Assembly: GCA_028564705.1 (NCBI GenBank)
Contig: JAPXFQ010001399.1
Location: forward strand, 561,001-625,000
Source of the DNA: Apricaphanius iberus
Lineage: Eukaryota; Chordata; Actinopteri; Cyprinodontiformes; Aphaniidae
Direction of reading: 5' to 3'
DNA: 64,000 nt
A program made the translations under genes and the position numbers. The notes beneath the pieces were generated by a model. The model was not told where the DNA came from. It saw only the letters and a program-made list of their open reading frames with translations, and searched no databases. Positions 30,457 to 42,064 of this stretch are shown one piece after another; the first letter of the stretch is position 1; the number at the start of each line of letters is the position of its first letter.

Positions 30457-30690
30457 TTATGGGAAGTAATTTTCCTCCTTTTTTAAACGTTCTATGTCTA
30501 AAATTATTTGAGGGTAAGCATGTAGGACACAAGAACACATGTCAATGAAAATGTTCAACTTCAGCTTCTTTGAAAACCCTTTCAGGAATTCAGTGATGAC
30601 ACCGACCCCGGTGTTCCTATCGACACTGAGGATCTCAGGTTCCTCTCTTCTATACTGCCCCACGACCTTCCAGTATCTAGTCACAACTTG
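30457..30690 (-). CDS. Putative terminal exon, family unknown
   Basis: After an acceptor-like ctctacccacag the frame runs 77 codons to a stop at 30457. It includes TRYWKVVGQYRREEPEIL, DRNTGVGVITEFLKGFSKKL and LDIERLKKEENYF. The upstream sequence (30691-31130) shows no other clear exon. Mixed charged/hydrophobic composition and a clean acceptor suggest real coding history, either host gene or transposon. I do not recognise the protein. Confidence 0.35.
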   Translation of the reverse strand, partial: QVVTRYWKVVGQYRREEPEILSVDRNTGVGVITEFLKGFSKKLKLNIFIDMCSCVLHAYPQIILDIERLKKEENYFP

Positions 30691-31164
30691 CTGTGGGTAG
30701 AGCTAAAGAGTTAAAAAGAAAATAACAAAGACAGCAATATTAATAAAATGAACTAATACTTTGTAAACGGATATTAACCTTTTAAGCCACCATTTAAAAA
30801 TAAATTCAACATAACAGTTGTATTTTTTAAATTGTGAAACTTGCAATAAGGTAAAAAAAAAAAAACATGGCTTAGGATTTGAAGTCTTATACAGTACCTA
30901 GTTTATGAATACTGAACTCAAATGCAAAACTTAAAATGTACCTACTGCTACTAGACATCTCTTACAAGTTATGTTTGCAGATCGGTATTTTCTCCTTTGA
31001 CAGATAATACTTGAGTTCTCTCAGTGAGACGTTTTTTTAACACCGCTAAATGCTCATGTCTCATCAGCAAGTAGCAGCTGCCATCTCTGCTTCCTTCTGC
31101 TGACTCGTGCTTTGCTGACGTAAGGGCGGTTTTAGATGTAATAATTTGGCGGTGGAGGTGGTGC
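30691..31164. other. No identified feature
   Basis: Intergenic or intronic AT-rich sequence upstream of the minus-strand exon. Confidence 0.4.
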
Positions 31165-32360
31165 CAAGATGGCGACCTGGGTAGACGCTTTCCTGTGAGC
31201 TTGTGAATTGCTTAGAGTACCAAACTTTTAAATTGATCCTAACGGACTCAATGATTGCTGTCTAAGAAGTGACTTGTTTCCTTTGTATTTTATAAACGGA
31301 CAGTAGGTCTATTTAACCTAACAAGATAAGAAAAACGAGAAGTTCTTCGTCGTCGCGTTCACGAAACAGTAACCTGGCTAGCTTATTAAAGGAAATTTGC
31401 AACGTGACAAACACTGAAAAATGGCTAAAAAAAAGCAAGACGCAAAGGAGGAATGATAATGAACCTGGAGTCTGATGCCTTTCCAGGTTTATGTTCACCA
31501 CTTCCTGAAACCCCTCTGAATAGCCCCAGCTCAAAGAAGATCCGCTCCGAAACTTTGAAGGAAGAAGCGGAAAATATATCCAACGCCGACATCCTGAGAG
31601 CAATTCACAGACTAAATGACCGATTCTCCAAGTTTGAAGAAATGATGAACAAGAACACAGCGGAGATTGTTGTCATGCAGGAGCATATGAAAGACCTAGG
31701 GATGCAATGTAAGGCGACAGACGACATTGTGAAGAAGATGAACGAGCGAGCGACTGCAATTCAGGAGAGACAGGAAGAAAAATCCAGACTTGGGTTCCTG
31801 ATAGATACTGTGCATAGAGTGGGAGGAAAAAAAGAGGAAAACAAATCACGTCCCATTATCATACAATTTACCATGCGCACTTTCTGACACAAAGTATGGA
31901 GAGCCTCCCTCAACTCCGACACGTTGAAGGGAAAAAATCTACGGATGGCAGAAGACCTCACTTACACGGAGAGACAATGAAGGAACAAACTCTGGCCAAT
32001 GGTTAAAAAAGCCCGAGACGAAGGGAAGAAGACAAAATGGATCGGCCTGGTGGCCATCATCGATGGTGTAAGACATACAGCTTAAGAGTCAATTATATGA
32101 ACAAGAAGGTGATCTTATGTTAAATTGAATGCTACCTAATATTAATAAGATCACATAACTACCTCATGTTAACTTGGGTTACTGTTAATAATGAAAAATT
32201 GTTGATTTAAACTCAATTAGATGTAAGATTTACTGGGATAAAATGTTCTAACCCTAAGTTAAATACTCCTACTAAGGCAATCCTTATCCACTGTATAAAA
32301 AAATTGCGTTAATCAGTAAAATAAAAAAAAATAAAAATAAATAAAAATAAAAAAATTTTA
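31165..32360 (+). mobile_element. L1-derived element with ORF1 only (HAL1-like)
   Basis: It begins near gccaagatggcgacctgg, typical of fish L1 5' ends, has an ORF1 fragment (31453-32083), a 3' region, and a poly-A-rich tail (about 32310-32360). No ORF2 endonuclease or RT sequence occurs between ORF1 and the tail, so it resembles half-L1 non-autonomous units. Confidence 0.6.
31453..32083 (+). pseudogene. L1 ORF1-like protein with central deletion
   Basis: L1 ORF1 binds RNA as a coiled-coil trimer. The frame starts MIMNLESDAFPGLCSPLP, has a charged coiled-coil (SNADILRAIHRLNDRFSKFE, about residues 42-62, continuing to about residue 115), then jumps directly to FLIDTVHRVG and RPIIIQFTMRTF, the C-terminal domain. 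The central RNA-recognition domain expected between them is missing. A TGA after MRTF (31885-31887) and another stop near 31976 interrupt the remaining C-terminal trace (LKGKNLRMAEDLTYTERQ, KWIGLVAIIDGVRHTA). Confidence 0.7.
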
Positions 32361-34231
32361 AATAAAAAGTTCCGACAAACAACTTCCGCTCGGGAGCTAT
32401 ATATGCCGCTCGGGAGCTCCAATCCGCCATTTTGTCTGCATCTGGGTACTCATATTGGGTTGTGTGCGTGTGGAAGCCCTGAAACTGTTGTTCGTGTATT
32501 GTTGTCATGCACTAGAGTAGATAAAGGCAACAGCTTTTAAAATATTCATCGAAAATCTTCTTTATCCTTAAAGCATTTTTTATTTGTTGCAACGTCTCAA
32601 GAAGTATACGGTTCAGTTATTTCTCTCGCCACACTGGCATTTATTAAGTAATATAGTGTAATAGCGATACTATGACAGTGGATGGCAGCATTGCGCACGT
32701 GAGCGCATAGGCTGTCGTAATATTACAAGAAGAAGAAGAAGAGGAGGAGGAGGAGGAAGAAGAAGAAGAAGAAGAAGAAAAAGAAGAAGAAGATCGTCAA
32801 ATGAAAAACCTGTAAAATTTTAGGGCTGGCTTCACCGCGTCGCTTGCCAGGTGAGACCATTGTACACTTTTGCTAGTCCTGGCAGATACGTGTTAAACTT
32901 ACGAATTCTGCAGCACACCTACCAGGGTTAAAAGATACTTATTGAGGCTACTTTGTGTGTACTTCCAATTTGACAGCACTAATTAAGAGATAAGCCCCAC
33001 AAGCCGCTGTTTACGTTTCTGTTGTATATCAGGTGATCAAAAGACTAAGGACACCTTACAATTTTCCCTCTTTACAGAGTAGATAACGTTCACAGGTATG
33101 ATGGTAACTTTTCCGAAAATTTTATTTGAATTGACCTGAAACTTAGTTTTTAATAGCAGTCGGAGAGAACCAAAGTTTTAAAAAAAGAGTAACTCATGAA
33201 TTAACTATGAATAGTCACGTTTTTATTGTTGTTGGGTTTTTTTTTTTTGGAAAACGGAGTTCAAATTGGCTTGCTCCATCAAGGCCGGATTACTGTCAGA
33301 TCTGTAGTAGGTTAAAAAGAAAGGCAAGGACTAAATGGGGAGAAGAAACTTTTTGAATGCTTAGTTAGTGTTGAAATGTGAATATCATTGAGATATTGTG
33401 GTGGTAGCTGAAACGCGTCCTTTGTGCAGAGATAAACACAAGTTTATCTGAATTAAAACAGACTAGAGAGCTAAAATTATCACAGTGAAAAAAAGCTTCT
33501 GTTACTTTTTGTGTCAGTACAGAACGTTTTCTAAAGACTGTGTGGCTATGGTAGCAAGGCAAAGTCTGATGTAATGACATGACTATACGTTTGGCTCCAA
33601 TTTTGACATATATAACCCAATTTATAACCAAAGTATATTATCCAGCCCCTCAAAATGAGCTATAGAAATATTTATTTAACATGGTCTAATTTCACGACAG
33701 CACCCACTAAAAGCATTTTTAAAATGCCAAAAGAAATTTTTCAACTGGGATTATGAAATGTGTTTCTTAGCTCTATGAAAATTATGATTGTCTTATTCTT
33801 CACAGACTAGCTTATGTTTGAATATACTAGTGACGCTAAGGCAGGCTGCTGCTGCTACGTTAACCGGCCAGAGACCCCGGACAGCAAATGGACAAACCCC
33901 ATTTCAACATGGCAGCAAGGTGAAAGCTGTCAGCGGAGCAAATTGCAGAGTGCCACAGAAAAGTAACGGCGTATGTGGTAGAAAGGCTGCAACCCCTTAA
34001 GCGACGTAGAGTTGCCCACATTTAGGTAACATTAAGTAAATAAGAACTTTAAGACAAATAACTTAGCTGGTAGCTACTTTATCTACCTCTGACTTAAGTT
34101 AGAGTAACAGTTCAGGTTTAAATTTATTGACAGAACAAATGAAAAATGGTCTTTTTGATGCAAACGATGCCCAACCCTTGTCAGGTCTGAACGTAGTTCA
34201 CAGGCAGGGACTGGCAAGGGTCAGAATCATA
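32361..34231. other. No identified gene; contains purine microsatellite
   Basis: A direct repeat cgctcgggagct occurs twice (32387-32411). A (GAA)n/(GGA)n tract lies at 32729-32792. An open frame at 33788-34000 lacks motifs. A poly-T run sits near 33237-33249. Confidence 0.45.
32729..32792. repeat. (GAA)n/(GGA)n microsatellite
   Basis: Purine-only tract on + of about 64 bp, able in principle to form triplex DNA. Confidence 0.9.
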
Positions 34232-35548
34232 CAGTACGTTTACATCCAGCAAGAGAAATTCGAATTATTGTCTTAGTCCGACTGAAATCACACTTTTAAA
34301 ATGCATGTAAACTAGGGGTGTGAGGAAAAATCAATTCACGTCTGAATTTCGATTCCTATTTAACAAGATTCAGAATCGATCCGAAAGGTTTGAGAATCGA
34401 TTCTCAAAAAATATGTTTTATGAACCTTTTTACATTTTCGCGTAGTGTTGGTCATGCAACAGCCACCGCCGCATTGACAGGTCTGATGCGTCGTTGGCTA
34501 GCTAGCGCTAGGTGCTAGCGCAAGCTAGCTGTAGCCGCTAGGCTAAAACTTCAGCATGAAAGACGAAAGAGAAATCCAGCCCGCCCCGTCTTTGCTGAAG
34601 GTAAATGTTTGGGCCATCTAAAAATTCTTCTCCATGCTAATGACACCCTTGGCTAAAGTTTTTTTTGTTGTTGTTGTTAAATCTGCAAGTATATAAGAGT
34701 GATCTTTCTTTATAAGCTACACATCCAGCAAACATCCAGCAGCGCTGCACACCTGTGGCGCTTTCAAGGAAGTCCGAAATGTATGCTGAGTTCAATAACG
34801 TTAGGACTTTTAAAACTTCTTACAAAAATAATAACATAAGCCATAAATTTCTGTTTAATGATGGTTGATAAGCAACATTTGGTGCATACTAAATATTTAC
34901 AATGTATTTTCTACTACGTACCAAAGAACAAACAAAATACATATTATGATTATTTTTTCTTCTTCTTAAAATACATCAGCTTTTTTTTTTTTCAAGACTA
35001 GAAATTTTGTTTAAAAGGTCTTGGATGTCCAGTTGCAATTTCATGTCTTGTTACTTTTGAACCAGTTCCCTTCTCTCAACATAGATTGTAAAATCCATTT
35101 TGTGTTGATGCCCTATTACATTCATGGCTCACTTCATCACAGACACTTGGCAGATCAAGTTGTGTGTATTACAAACACAAATGATGAATGACAGAGTATT
35201 GATTAAGGGAAAAAAAATGGATTTGAATCGAGAATCGCTTCTGAATCGAGAATCGTTGCGTTGTTACTATGAATATCCTGCCTTAACTCTGCTTCACTCC
35301 CACAAGCCTCAGGCATTTGTTCTAAATAAAATACTGCAGATTGCCTGAATACAGCTGGAAGCTAGCCACTAAAAGGATAAGACGTGGGGGCGCATGTCGC
35401 CATCTATCGTCGGGGAGTGGAACGTAGTTCATTTAATAATTCGATTTCCTGATTGACATGTAAACTGGAACTTTGGTCGCTGCAGGAGGGAAGTCCTTAG
35501 TCTGCCTACTCCAAAAAGCTCGAATTAGCGGTGCATGTAAACGTACTG
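34232..35548. mobile_element. Non-autonomous DNA transposon, CAGTACGTTTACAT ends
   Basis: The left end CAGTACGTTTACATCCA (34232) and the inverse of TGCATGTAAACGTACTG (to 35548) match. Flanks carry tcagaatc (34221-34228) and tcagaata (35553-35560), a near 8-bp duplication offset by 3-4 bp from the ends. Inner sequences at about 34315-34410 and 35215-35255 repeat gaatcgagaatcg-like phrases, suggesting a second element within. No transposase seen. Confidence 0.6.
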
Positions 35549-36155
35549 ACTGTCAGAATACAGGACGAGTTGATGGAGGTATGTTGGTCCGTTTCGAAAA
35601 CATTAAGAGCATAATAACGCAAAGCCAACGTGTACGTGATTTAAAGTTTTTAAACATTATTTTTTATTAATCTTTCCAGATCTTCTTAAAAACACAGAGC
35701 CAGTGGGTTTGACAAGCATTGGTTGTATAAATTTACCTGGCTCAGGCATAGTTGTCATTTTAACCGGAGACACCGGGGATATGTCCCCAGCACTTTTTGA
35801 TTGACTGGTTTGTTCCCACCAAACCTGAAGCCTAATTCTCTCTCGACGCGACCTATTTCATGCGCGAGCTGCGAGTGATCCAGTCAATTGTGAAACTAAA
35901 GGCATTTCTTCTAAAGTACTTCAGATTAAAAATGCGACCATATTTGTGGATCTAAACAGATTATAGAGATGATATAGAGAGCTCTCCTCCTGTCTAATCA
36001 CACGGAAACATGAAGATAAATTGTATTTAATAAATGTGTAGATAAATAAACATGTCTAATTCAACAACATATATACACTCCTCTCTACTACCACGCACAC
36101 TGGCTATATCTGTGTCTCGACAAGGGATAAATTAAAGAAGAAAAACTTCCTGGTC
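35549..36155. other. No identified feature
   Basis: AT-rich. The phrase tgtccccagcacttttt at about 35782 recurs near 37752. Confidence 0.4.
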
Positions 36156-36163
36156 ACAGAAAC

Positions 36164-36977
36164 TAGGGTTGTGCCGATGGACGATGTCATCATCCACCGT
36201 GATGGCTGACCGACATCACGATGGAGAGCCACCATCGTGATGCCATGCCCACCACCCTGTCAGACACATACTAATCTTATAGTCTCTTCTATAGTTTTAC
36301 TAAAACCTCTGCAGGGAATGCTCAATAAACATTGAGAATATAGGCTAACTAATGTATGTACGACACGGTGGGAAATATTAGAATTTTTTTTTTTTCATTT
36401 GTTTTGAGTGGTTGGTGTGTGTGGATTTGGTGTGTTTTTTTTGCATTTGTTTCCCTCTGTGAAGCTCCAAGAGAAAAACTGAAGTTGTCTGTATGAATCA
36501 GGACGAGGACCACAGCAATCAGATGCTTTGTTACAGGTGTGCAAAAACTTGTTAGGCTGCACATAAAAAGAGGCAGGACAGTAAAAACTGAACCCATTGG
36601 CTGAACACCATGAGCGATTGCCGCGCACACCTCTCCAGCAAATCTGAAGGCGGTCAAAGCAAGGGAGATTAGTACCGTTTCACCAGTTTTGAGAAGCGAG
36701 CTAGGATCGCAGCAAAACTTGCACTAGGAGTAAAGGGTATGCGGAAATCGGTGCCTACCTTTTGTTTTCCCGCTGTTTTTGGCTGAAGGGGGAAGACGTG
36801 AGAGGGTCAAAGTAGCTGTTCACCTGTCAGCTGACATAGTGGATTAACCAGAAAGGGCGACATCACAATCAGGGTGGATCCCCACAGCAAATCGCACACT
36901 GCTTATAATGTATAAGTATAGTAAAATAATGAAAGTGCCCCCATCTTCCATCGCAACGTTTTACTTGCCCAACCCTA
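36164..36977. mobile_element. Non-autonomous hAT element
   Basis: Ends TAGGGTTGTGCC (36164) and the inverse of TTGCCCAACCCTA (to 36977) are flanked by an exact 8-bp duplication acagaaac (36156-36163 and 36978-36985). Near the left end there is an internal inverted repeat around gatggctgaccgacatcacg. No transposase frame in its 814 bp. Confidence 0.8.
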
Positions 36978-36985
36978 ACAGAAAC

Positions 36986-37329
36986 ATGGCGTAATTATTT
37001 CATGAGGTTATTTACTTACCCATTTAATATTATAATATTTTTGGTTGTTTAAGACTCCCACTTCCCATTGTGTGGAGAGAGCATGTCTGAAAATCCCCCC
37101 AACTTTGCGCTGAATGCAGAATATTATCGCTATGTCGGCATCCAGCACTCCCAGAGAGAGATTTGATATGTCCATCTGAAACAGCGAATTAGCCGCAGGT
37201 TAAATTGCAGGACTCTGAACTGTAAATTAAAATTGAAGTTTCCCTACACAAAACAGGCAACAGCAAAGGTTGCAAAGGGAACGTGTTTTCTTGTTTATCA
37301 TTTTCTTCTGGAGCGAATCGCAATTGCTA
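36986..37329. other. No identified feature
   Basis: Noncoding. Confidence 0.4.
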
Positions 37330-37535
37330 CATTCAGTTGTGTCCTTGGGCACGACAGTTCACCTACCTTGCCTACTGGTGGTGTGCCAGATGGGCCGATG
37401 GCACGATATGGCAACCTCGCTTCTGTGACTACAAATGTAGCTTGTGTGTGAATGTGAGAGTGAATGAATAATGGAATTGTAAAGCGCTTTGAGGGTCTCC
37501 AAAAGCACTATAAATACAATCCATTATTATCACTG
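37330..37535 (+). repeat. SINE-like interspersed repeat, second copy
   Basis: Same family as 16180-16373: tgcctactggtggtgtgcca, gatatggcaacctcgcttct, gtgtgaatgtgagagtgaat, gtaaagcgctttgagggtct, then a short ATT-type tail. Confidence 0.7.
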
Positions 37536-38448
37536 CCATATGTGGATTTTAATGTTTGCCATTTCGAAAACTTAACACATAGACTAATCCTTTGGCTTTT
37601 ATCTTTTATTAATTGAATAAAGATGTGATTTTCAACAGATTTTTATACCCTCCAGTGCATATTGTAATGAAACAGAGTAATACTTAGGCTATGAATATCT
37701 AATAATAATTGTTCCAGGCAATCATCAAACCACACTCAAGTTTATTGTTGATGTCCCCAGCACTTTTAAAAACAAACTTACGCCCTTGGACTCAGGCATA
37801 CTGAGGAAGGCATGCACTGTTATTCATGCCAAAAGCACTGTACTCTCTGTTTGGTTGCGAGATGTGTGGATAAATCACCACAACTTAATGCACGTTCAGT
37901 TTAAAGTTGACACCTTATTTTTGTATGTATATTGTTTTAATAAAAGAATGCTTCAACATGATAGTTGTCATATTCTCATCAGAACGCTTAACTAAAAAAA
38001 TATGTTGCCGGAAAAAAATTAAATCACAGAATACATGCATGTGTTGGCGCATGGTTGGGATGGTACCACCTCTGCCTCAATTTGAGCCAGGAAAACCCCT
38101 GGTCATGTTATATTGTACATTTCCAGAATCCTTATGGCCCTGCGAGTATTCCACCTATTATGTTTTGTGCCACTGTTTTTTCCAGATGACAAAGGGTTAA
38201 AAGATAGTATATCACCAATTTAGGGCAAAAACGTTGTAAAACTGTGTTTATTGTTTAAAGAGCTACAGGGGCTTCTAGACTGGCCAGACAGATTCACATC
38301 TAACATTAAGTGAAACCTTATAATGCCACCTTTAAAATCTTGCCAAACAAAACACTGTAAAAATTGTACATGAGTCTAAACCAGCATATGCACCACCATG
38401 AAAAATTTGGTTTTCTAAAGGGGGTGGGGAACTTCATCAGCTGATAAC
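37536..38448. other. No identified feature
   Basis: AT-rich noncoding sequence with no repeat that I can name. Confidence 0.4.
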
Positions 38449-38616
38449 TAAAGCTTGGTTAATGCTTGACGCATCCCCGTGGTCCGGGGACAGCTCCATG
38501 CGGCCAAATAACGTAATTTCAGCAACCACGCCTCTATGCGCGGCCACCGCGGAGACCCAAATTTCTGCACCGCGCACCTAGGAAATTTTCTGACTACGCG
38601 TCCCACACGGAAAAAC

Positions 38617-38754
38617 ATGGCGGACTGGCAAGAGCTCCTATTGCCGGAGGTTCGTAAATACGGACATCTTTATGATTCGGCCGATAGAGATCACTATGAT
38701 CAACTGTGTCTAAATGGACGAGTGGACAGTCTCCTTTTTCGTCTTTTTTCCTAA
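38617..38754 (+). pseudogene. MADF-like DNA-binding protein fragment (Harbinger accessory protein)
   Basis: The frame MADWQELLLPEVRKYGHLYD followed by SADRDHYDQ resembles the first helices of a MADF/Myb-SANT domain; such a protein accompanies the nuclease in Harbinger transposons and helps it reach the ends. The alignment breaks after about residue 33, and the frame stops at 45 residues. ATG lies in the context aaaacATGgcg. The MADF assignment is by pattern only. Confidence 0.5.
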
Positions 38755-38895
38755 GTAAACAGCATAAAAGTTCTGCTTTGTTTAAGCTCACGGGTGTCGC
38801 CATCTTGTAAACAGTGATCACTACTTCTACTATGGTGTAGTGTTGTATGCATGCTGTAGAGCCCTACGCCGCCCCCTACAGTCTTAAGAATATTG

Positions 38896-40797
38896 CAGGG
38901 TTCCTACGCAAGTATGGAAAAGTATGGAATTAAATTTTTATAAATTTCCAGGTCTGGAAAAGTGTGGAAATTGTGAACTATTGCATGGAAAAATATTCAC
39001 GTTTCCAAGACTTTAACCGCTGTTCTACAGTGGCGTTTTATTGCGGAGGCCAGGCATCCTTACTTTTTCAGAATATAACTCATTTAATAAACCCTTTTTT
39101 TTTTTTTTAACCGTTTATGTAATCCATCTGTCCTCTCCTCCTCTTCTCTTCATTCATGAATGAGCGTTTTATAATGTGTAAAACAGCGCCCCTATAAAAG
39201 TTACATGGTGAATGAGCGTTGAAAACATGGGACAGCACTGTTGTTTGGTGAGGAAGCCAGGCTGAGTTGGCATCGCTTGATTTAAAAAAAAAAAAAAAAG
39301 GGAGAGAGAATGATTAACCAATCAGGTGAGACTATTGTCACAACACTGTCCCCCTGTGATTGGTCAGGACAGTGTCAATAGCGAAGGCTCTGGAGAAGCC
39401 ATGAACTTGTTGGCATCAGGCCAGTCACATTACAGTACGTTATCATCAAAGTCAATGAATGAAATAACGGAAGATGTGTAGATTTATGTTGATATCTTGG
39501 TAAGCTAGTCAAAATATTAATTGTAATTACGGAGGGTTGAGATTTTGAGTATTTAGAAAAAAATACTTTTCCTAAACTGCCTCTACAGCAGAAACTCAGA
39601 ATTAAATCAGACGGCAGGCCAAAGCCAAAACAAGCGCTCCGTACTGAGAGGAAGAAATGGTTTCGGACTTTCAGTGAGGATTGTTTCTCCTGGCTAGCTG
39701 GTAGCGCTAATCTTCAGTGGCTATTTTGCTGGCCCTGTCTCCTTTTTGACAACGATTGCCTGCTCCGTGAACAATCCCTGGGTTACTACAGGATTCACTG
39801 ACCTTGCCAACCTGTCTTCCGTGGTTTGATTAAGCATCATGTGAGTCCACTAAAGTTGTTTACTTTTTTTATTTATGTGGAGAAAATGAGCACCACGGAC
39901 AGCGGCCGTCTACATGCATGTCTACATGCATATGTCAGGTGTGCTGTTTTAAGCCACTGGTGCTGGGTTGTTGTGTTGCTGTATATTGATCATTTACCTG
40001 TATTACAATTATTATATATAAACGATAAGGAAAAGTGAAAAGCATTTGTGTATCTCTCAGAGCTTACAGGTCGTTTGACGTGGATGTAAAACTTAATGGG
40101 TTCTGATTGATTGTGCGAATTAATTTGTATCTTTTAAGTAGCTGGTTGTGTGTTTGGGAGGTTGGTTGCATAAACTGATAAGATGTTTGAGAAAGAGAGA
40201 GCTCAAAGTGAGGGTAACGAGCGTAATCCCTGGTAAAATTATGCTGGGCGCTCTAATAGTTCACCCAACTACATGAAATAGCAATATATAAATTGTAACG
40301 TATGATTTTCTGCCCCACCCCGTAAAACACACAGTGCAGATGTTGTGTCTCACTTGGCTTCCTCGGAAATGTTCCCCGCGTCACTGCTGTTGTATTTTCT
40401 CAAAAATCCTGTAAAAAAATTAAATTGGTTTGTTGCTACGAATTTAGCCACGTTTTAGATTGCAACAATGTTAACAATTACCCAAGACTTTTGTAATATC
40501 CAACTTTTATTACTCCAGAGGTTTGAGAGATGAAAACAGTTCAACTGTTAATGTACCACAGGAAATAAAAAAGCCATGCTCTCAATGTAACTGCGTTTGG
40601 TCTTTATTTTTTGTAATTTGTGTCAGACCTAAGTAGCTGAAATCGTCCAGAATGTTTTTGGTGACAATAACATATTCTGAGTAATCTAAACAAATGATCA
40701 GTTCCATAATTTCCATAGGTTTATTGAAATTTCAATATGGAAATTTAGGTCTGGAAAAAGTATGGAATTTTGACACTGGCAGTGTGTAGGAACCCTG
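38896..40797. mobile_element. DNA transposon with CAGGGTTCCTAC ends, nested in Harbinger
   Basis: The left end CAGGGTTCCTACGCAAGTAT (38896) and the inverse CAGGGTTCCTACACACTGCC (ending 40797) share 13 bp. Subterminal repeats of aagtatggaa and ggtctggaaaa occur at both ends. Flanking duplication atattg (38890-38895 and 40798-40803) is 6 bp. No transposase frame in 1.9 kb. Superfamily uncertain: hAT would give 8 bp. Confidence 0.7.
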
Positions 40798-40919
40798 ATA
40801 TTGGTTCTCAGCAGGGACAAGCCGCAAAAGTATAAACGCTACTAGAAGGCGTCTCGGCCGGTTCCGCACATCTCATTTCCGCGCGGAATGTACATGCGTC
40901 AAGCATAAACCAAACCTAA

Positions 40920-41099
40920 GATATAGCTGCCCCTCAGGAAAGGTTATCTGTCTTTATCATCTACAGACATAGATCTTCTCAAAAATCATAAGCAATTTTA
41001 GTCACCTTGAGTGGTACCGATGCGAAATTTTGGCCATGTTCCAACAGTCCAAACACAATCAGAAGTCAACCATTTTGATTCAAAACCACTATTTTGTGC
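40920..41099. other. Short unassigned spacer
   Basis: No feature between the Harbinger and hAT elements. Confidence 0.4.
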
Positions 41100-41330
41100 C
41101 TTTTACATAGGGCTGGATGACATAGAAAAAGAGCATATCGATAAAGAAATAGTCATTTTGATCGATATCAATAATTCTCGATAAATATCACATAATGTAA
41201 AAAATATATTTTAATTGCCTCCACCATTTTGTTACTATTCAGTTAACTAATTTTAACTAAGAATTAAATAAATTTTTCAAACAATTATCTCATACTGTAA
41301 ATAAGTTTGCAAGACACAGAAACGTCATTG

Positions 41331-41741
41331 ACCACAGATACAACCTCCCTGGCAGGAAATAATTTTTACGCACAGCCATGCCTACACTTTACGGTGAAGT
41401 TAGAGAAAGGGTGGAGGATCAACTGAAGTCGGTGACGAAATTTGCGAGCACAGCTGACCTATGGTCAAGCAGGACATAGGAACCATACTTGAGCCTGACG
41501 GTTCACTTTATTGACCAAGATTGGAAACTTGTCAGCTTATGCCTCCAGACGGTCTATTTCCCCGAGGATAACACAGGGAAGCTATCGCAGCCAGACTTAA
41601 AGACGCACTTGCCTCCTGGGGACTCAGCGATGACCATCAGGTCTGCATCACCACAGATAGCGGGACCAATATCATCAAAGCCGCTGAGTTGAACGCATGG
41701 ACAAGACTACAGTGCTTGGCACCGACTAAACTCCGTTATTG
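41331..41741 (+). pseudogene. hAT transposase exon 1
   Basis: ZBED-type hAT transposase, N-terminal catalytic part: AMPTLYGEVRERVEDQLKSV, FASTADLWSSRT then TAG (41476-41478), LTVHFIDQDWKLVSLCLQTV, and in a shifted frame an EAIAARLKDALASWGLSDDH block and TTDSGTNI, the region around a catalytic aspartate. It ends at a strong donor ttg/GTAAGT at 41742. One stop and one frameshift disable it. The BED zinc finger expected upstream was not found. Confidence 0.75.
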
Positions 41742-42064
41742 GTAAGTTTTACAGTTAAAACACTTCACATTATTTTGTGTATGGTATGAGGATTTATTAC
41801 TAAAATTACTAAAAACTATTATTCTATTACCAATATGAATCTATTATTACTAAAATAATTTGTTACTAAAAAAATGTCACATGCTTAATTATATACTTTT
41901 TATGGCGTTTAACAATTATACCAACCATAAATTGCAGACATTAAAAATAATATAAAAAGTATTACCTTTGAATTTCAAAGGCACTACTTTTTATGTTATA
42001 AAATTATGGTATATATAATACAATTAATATAACTTTTAATCTTATATTATAAAATTATCGAATA

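Larger units (their letters stand above)
38452..40916 (+). mobile_element. PIF/Harbinger-type element with MADF-like gene fragment
   Basis: The 23-bp ends AGCTTGGTTAATGCTTGACG (38452) and the inverse GGTTTGGTTTATGCTTGACG (ending 40916) are flanked by TAA (38449-38451 and 40917-40919). A start of a MADF-like protein lies at 38617. Another DNA transposon is nested at 38896-40797, so the original unit is only about 560 bp, a deletion derivative. Confidence 0.75.

Noticed and set aside
33788..34000. 70-codon ORF
   Set aside because: No motif, no supporting splice or repeat evidence.
36349..36657. 102-codon minus-strand ORF within the hAT element
   Set aside because: Low complexity, overlaps another frame of equal quality and has no transposase motif.
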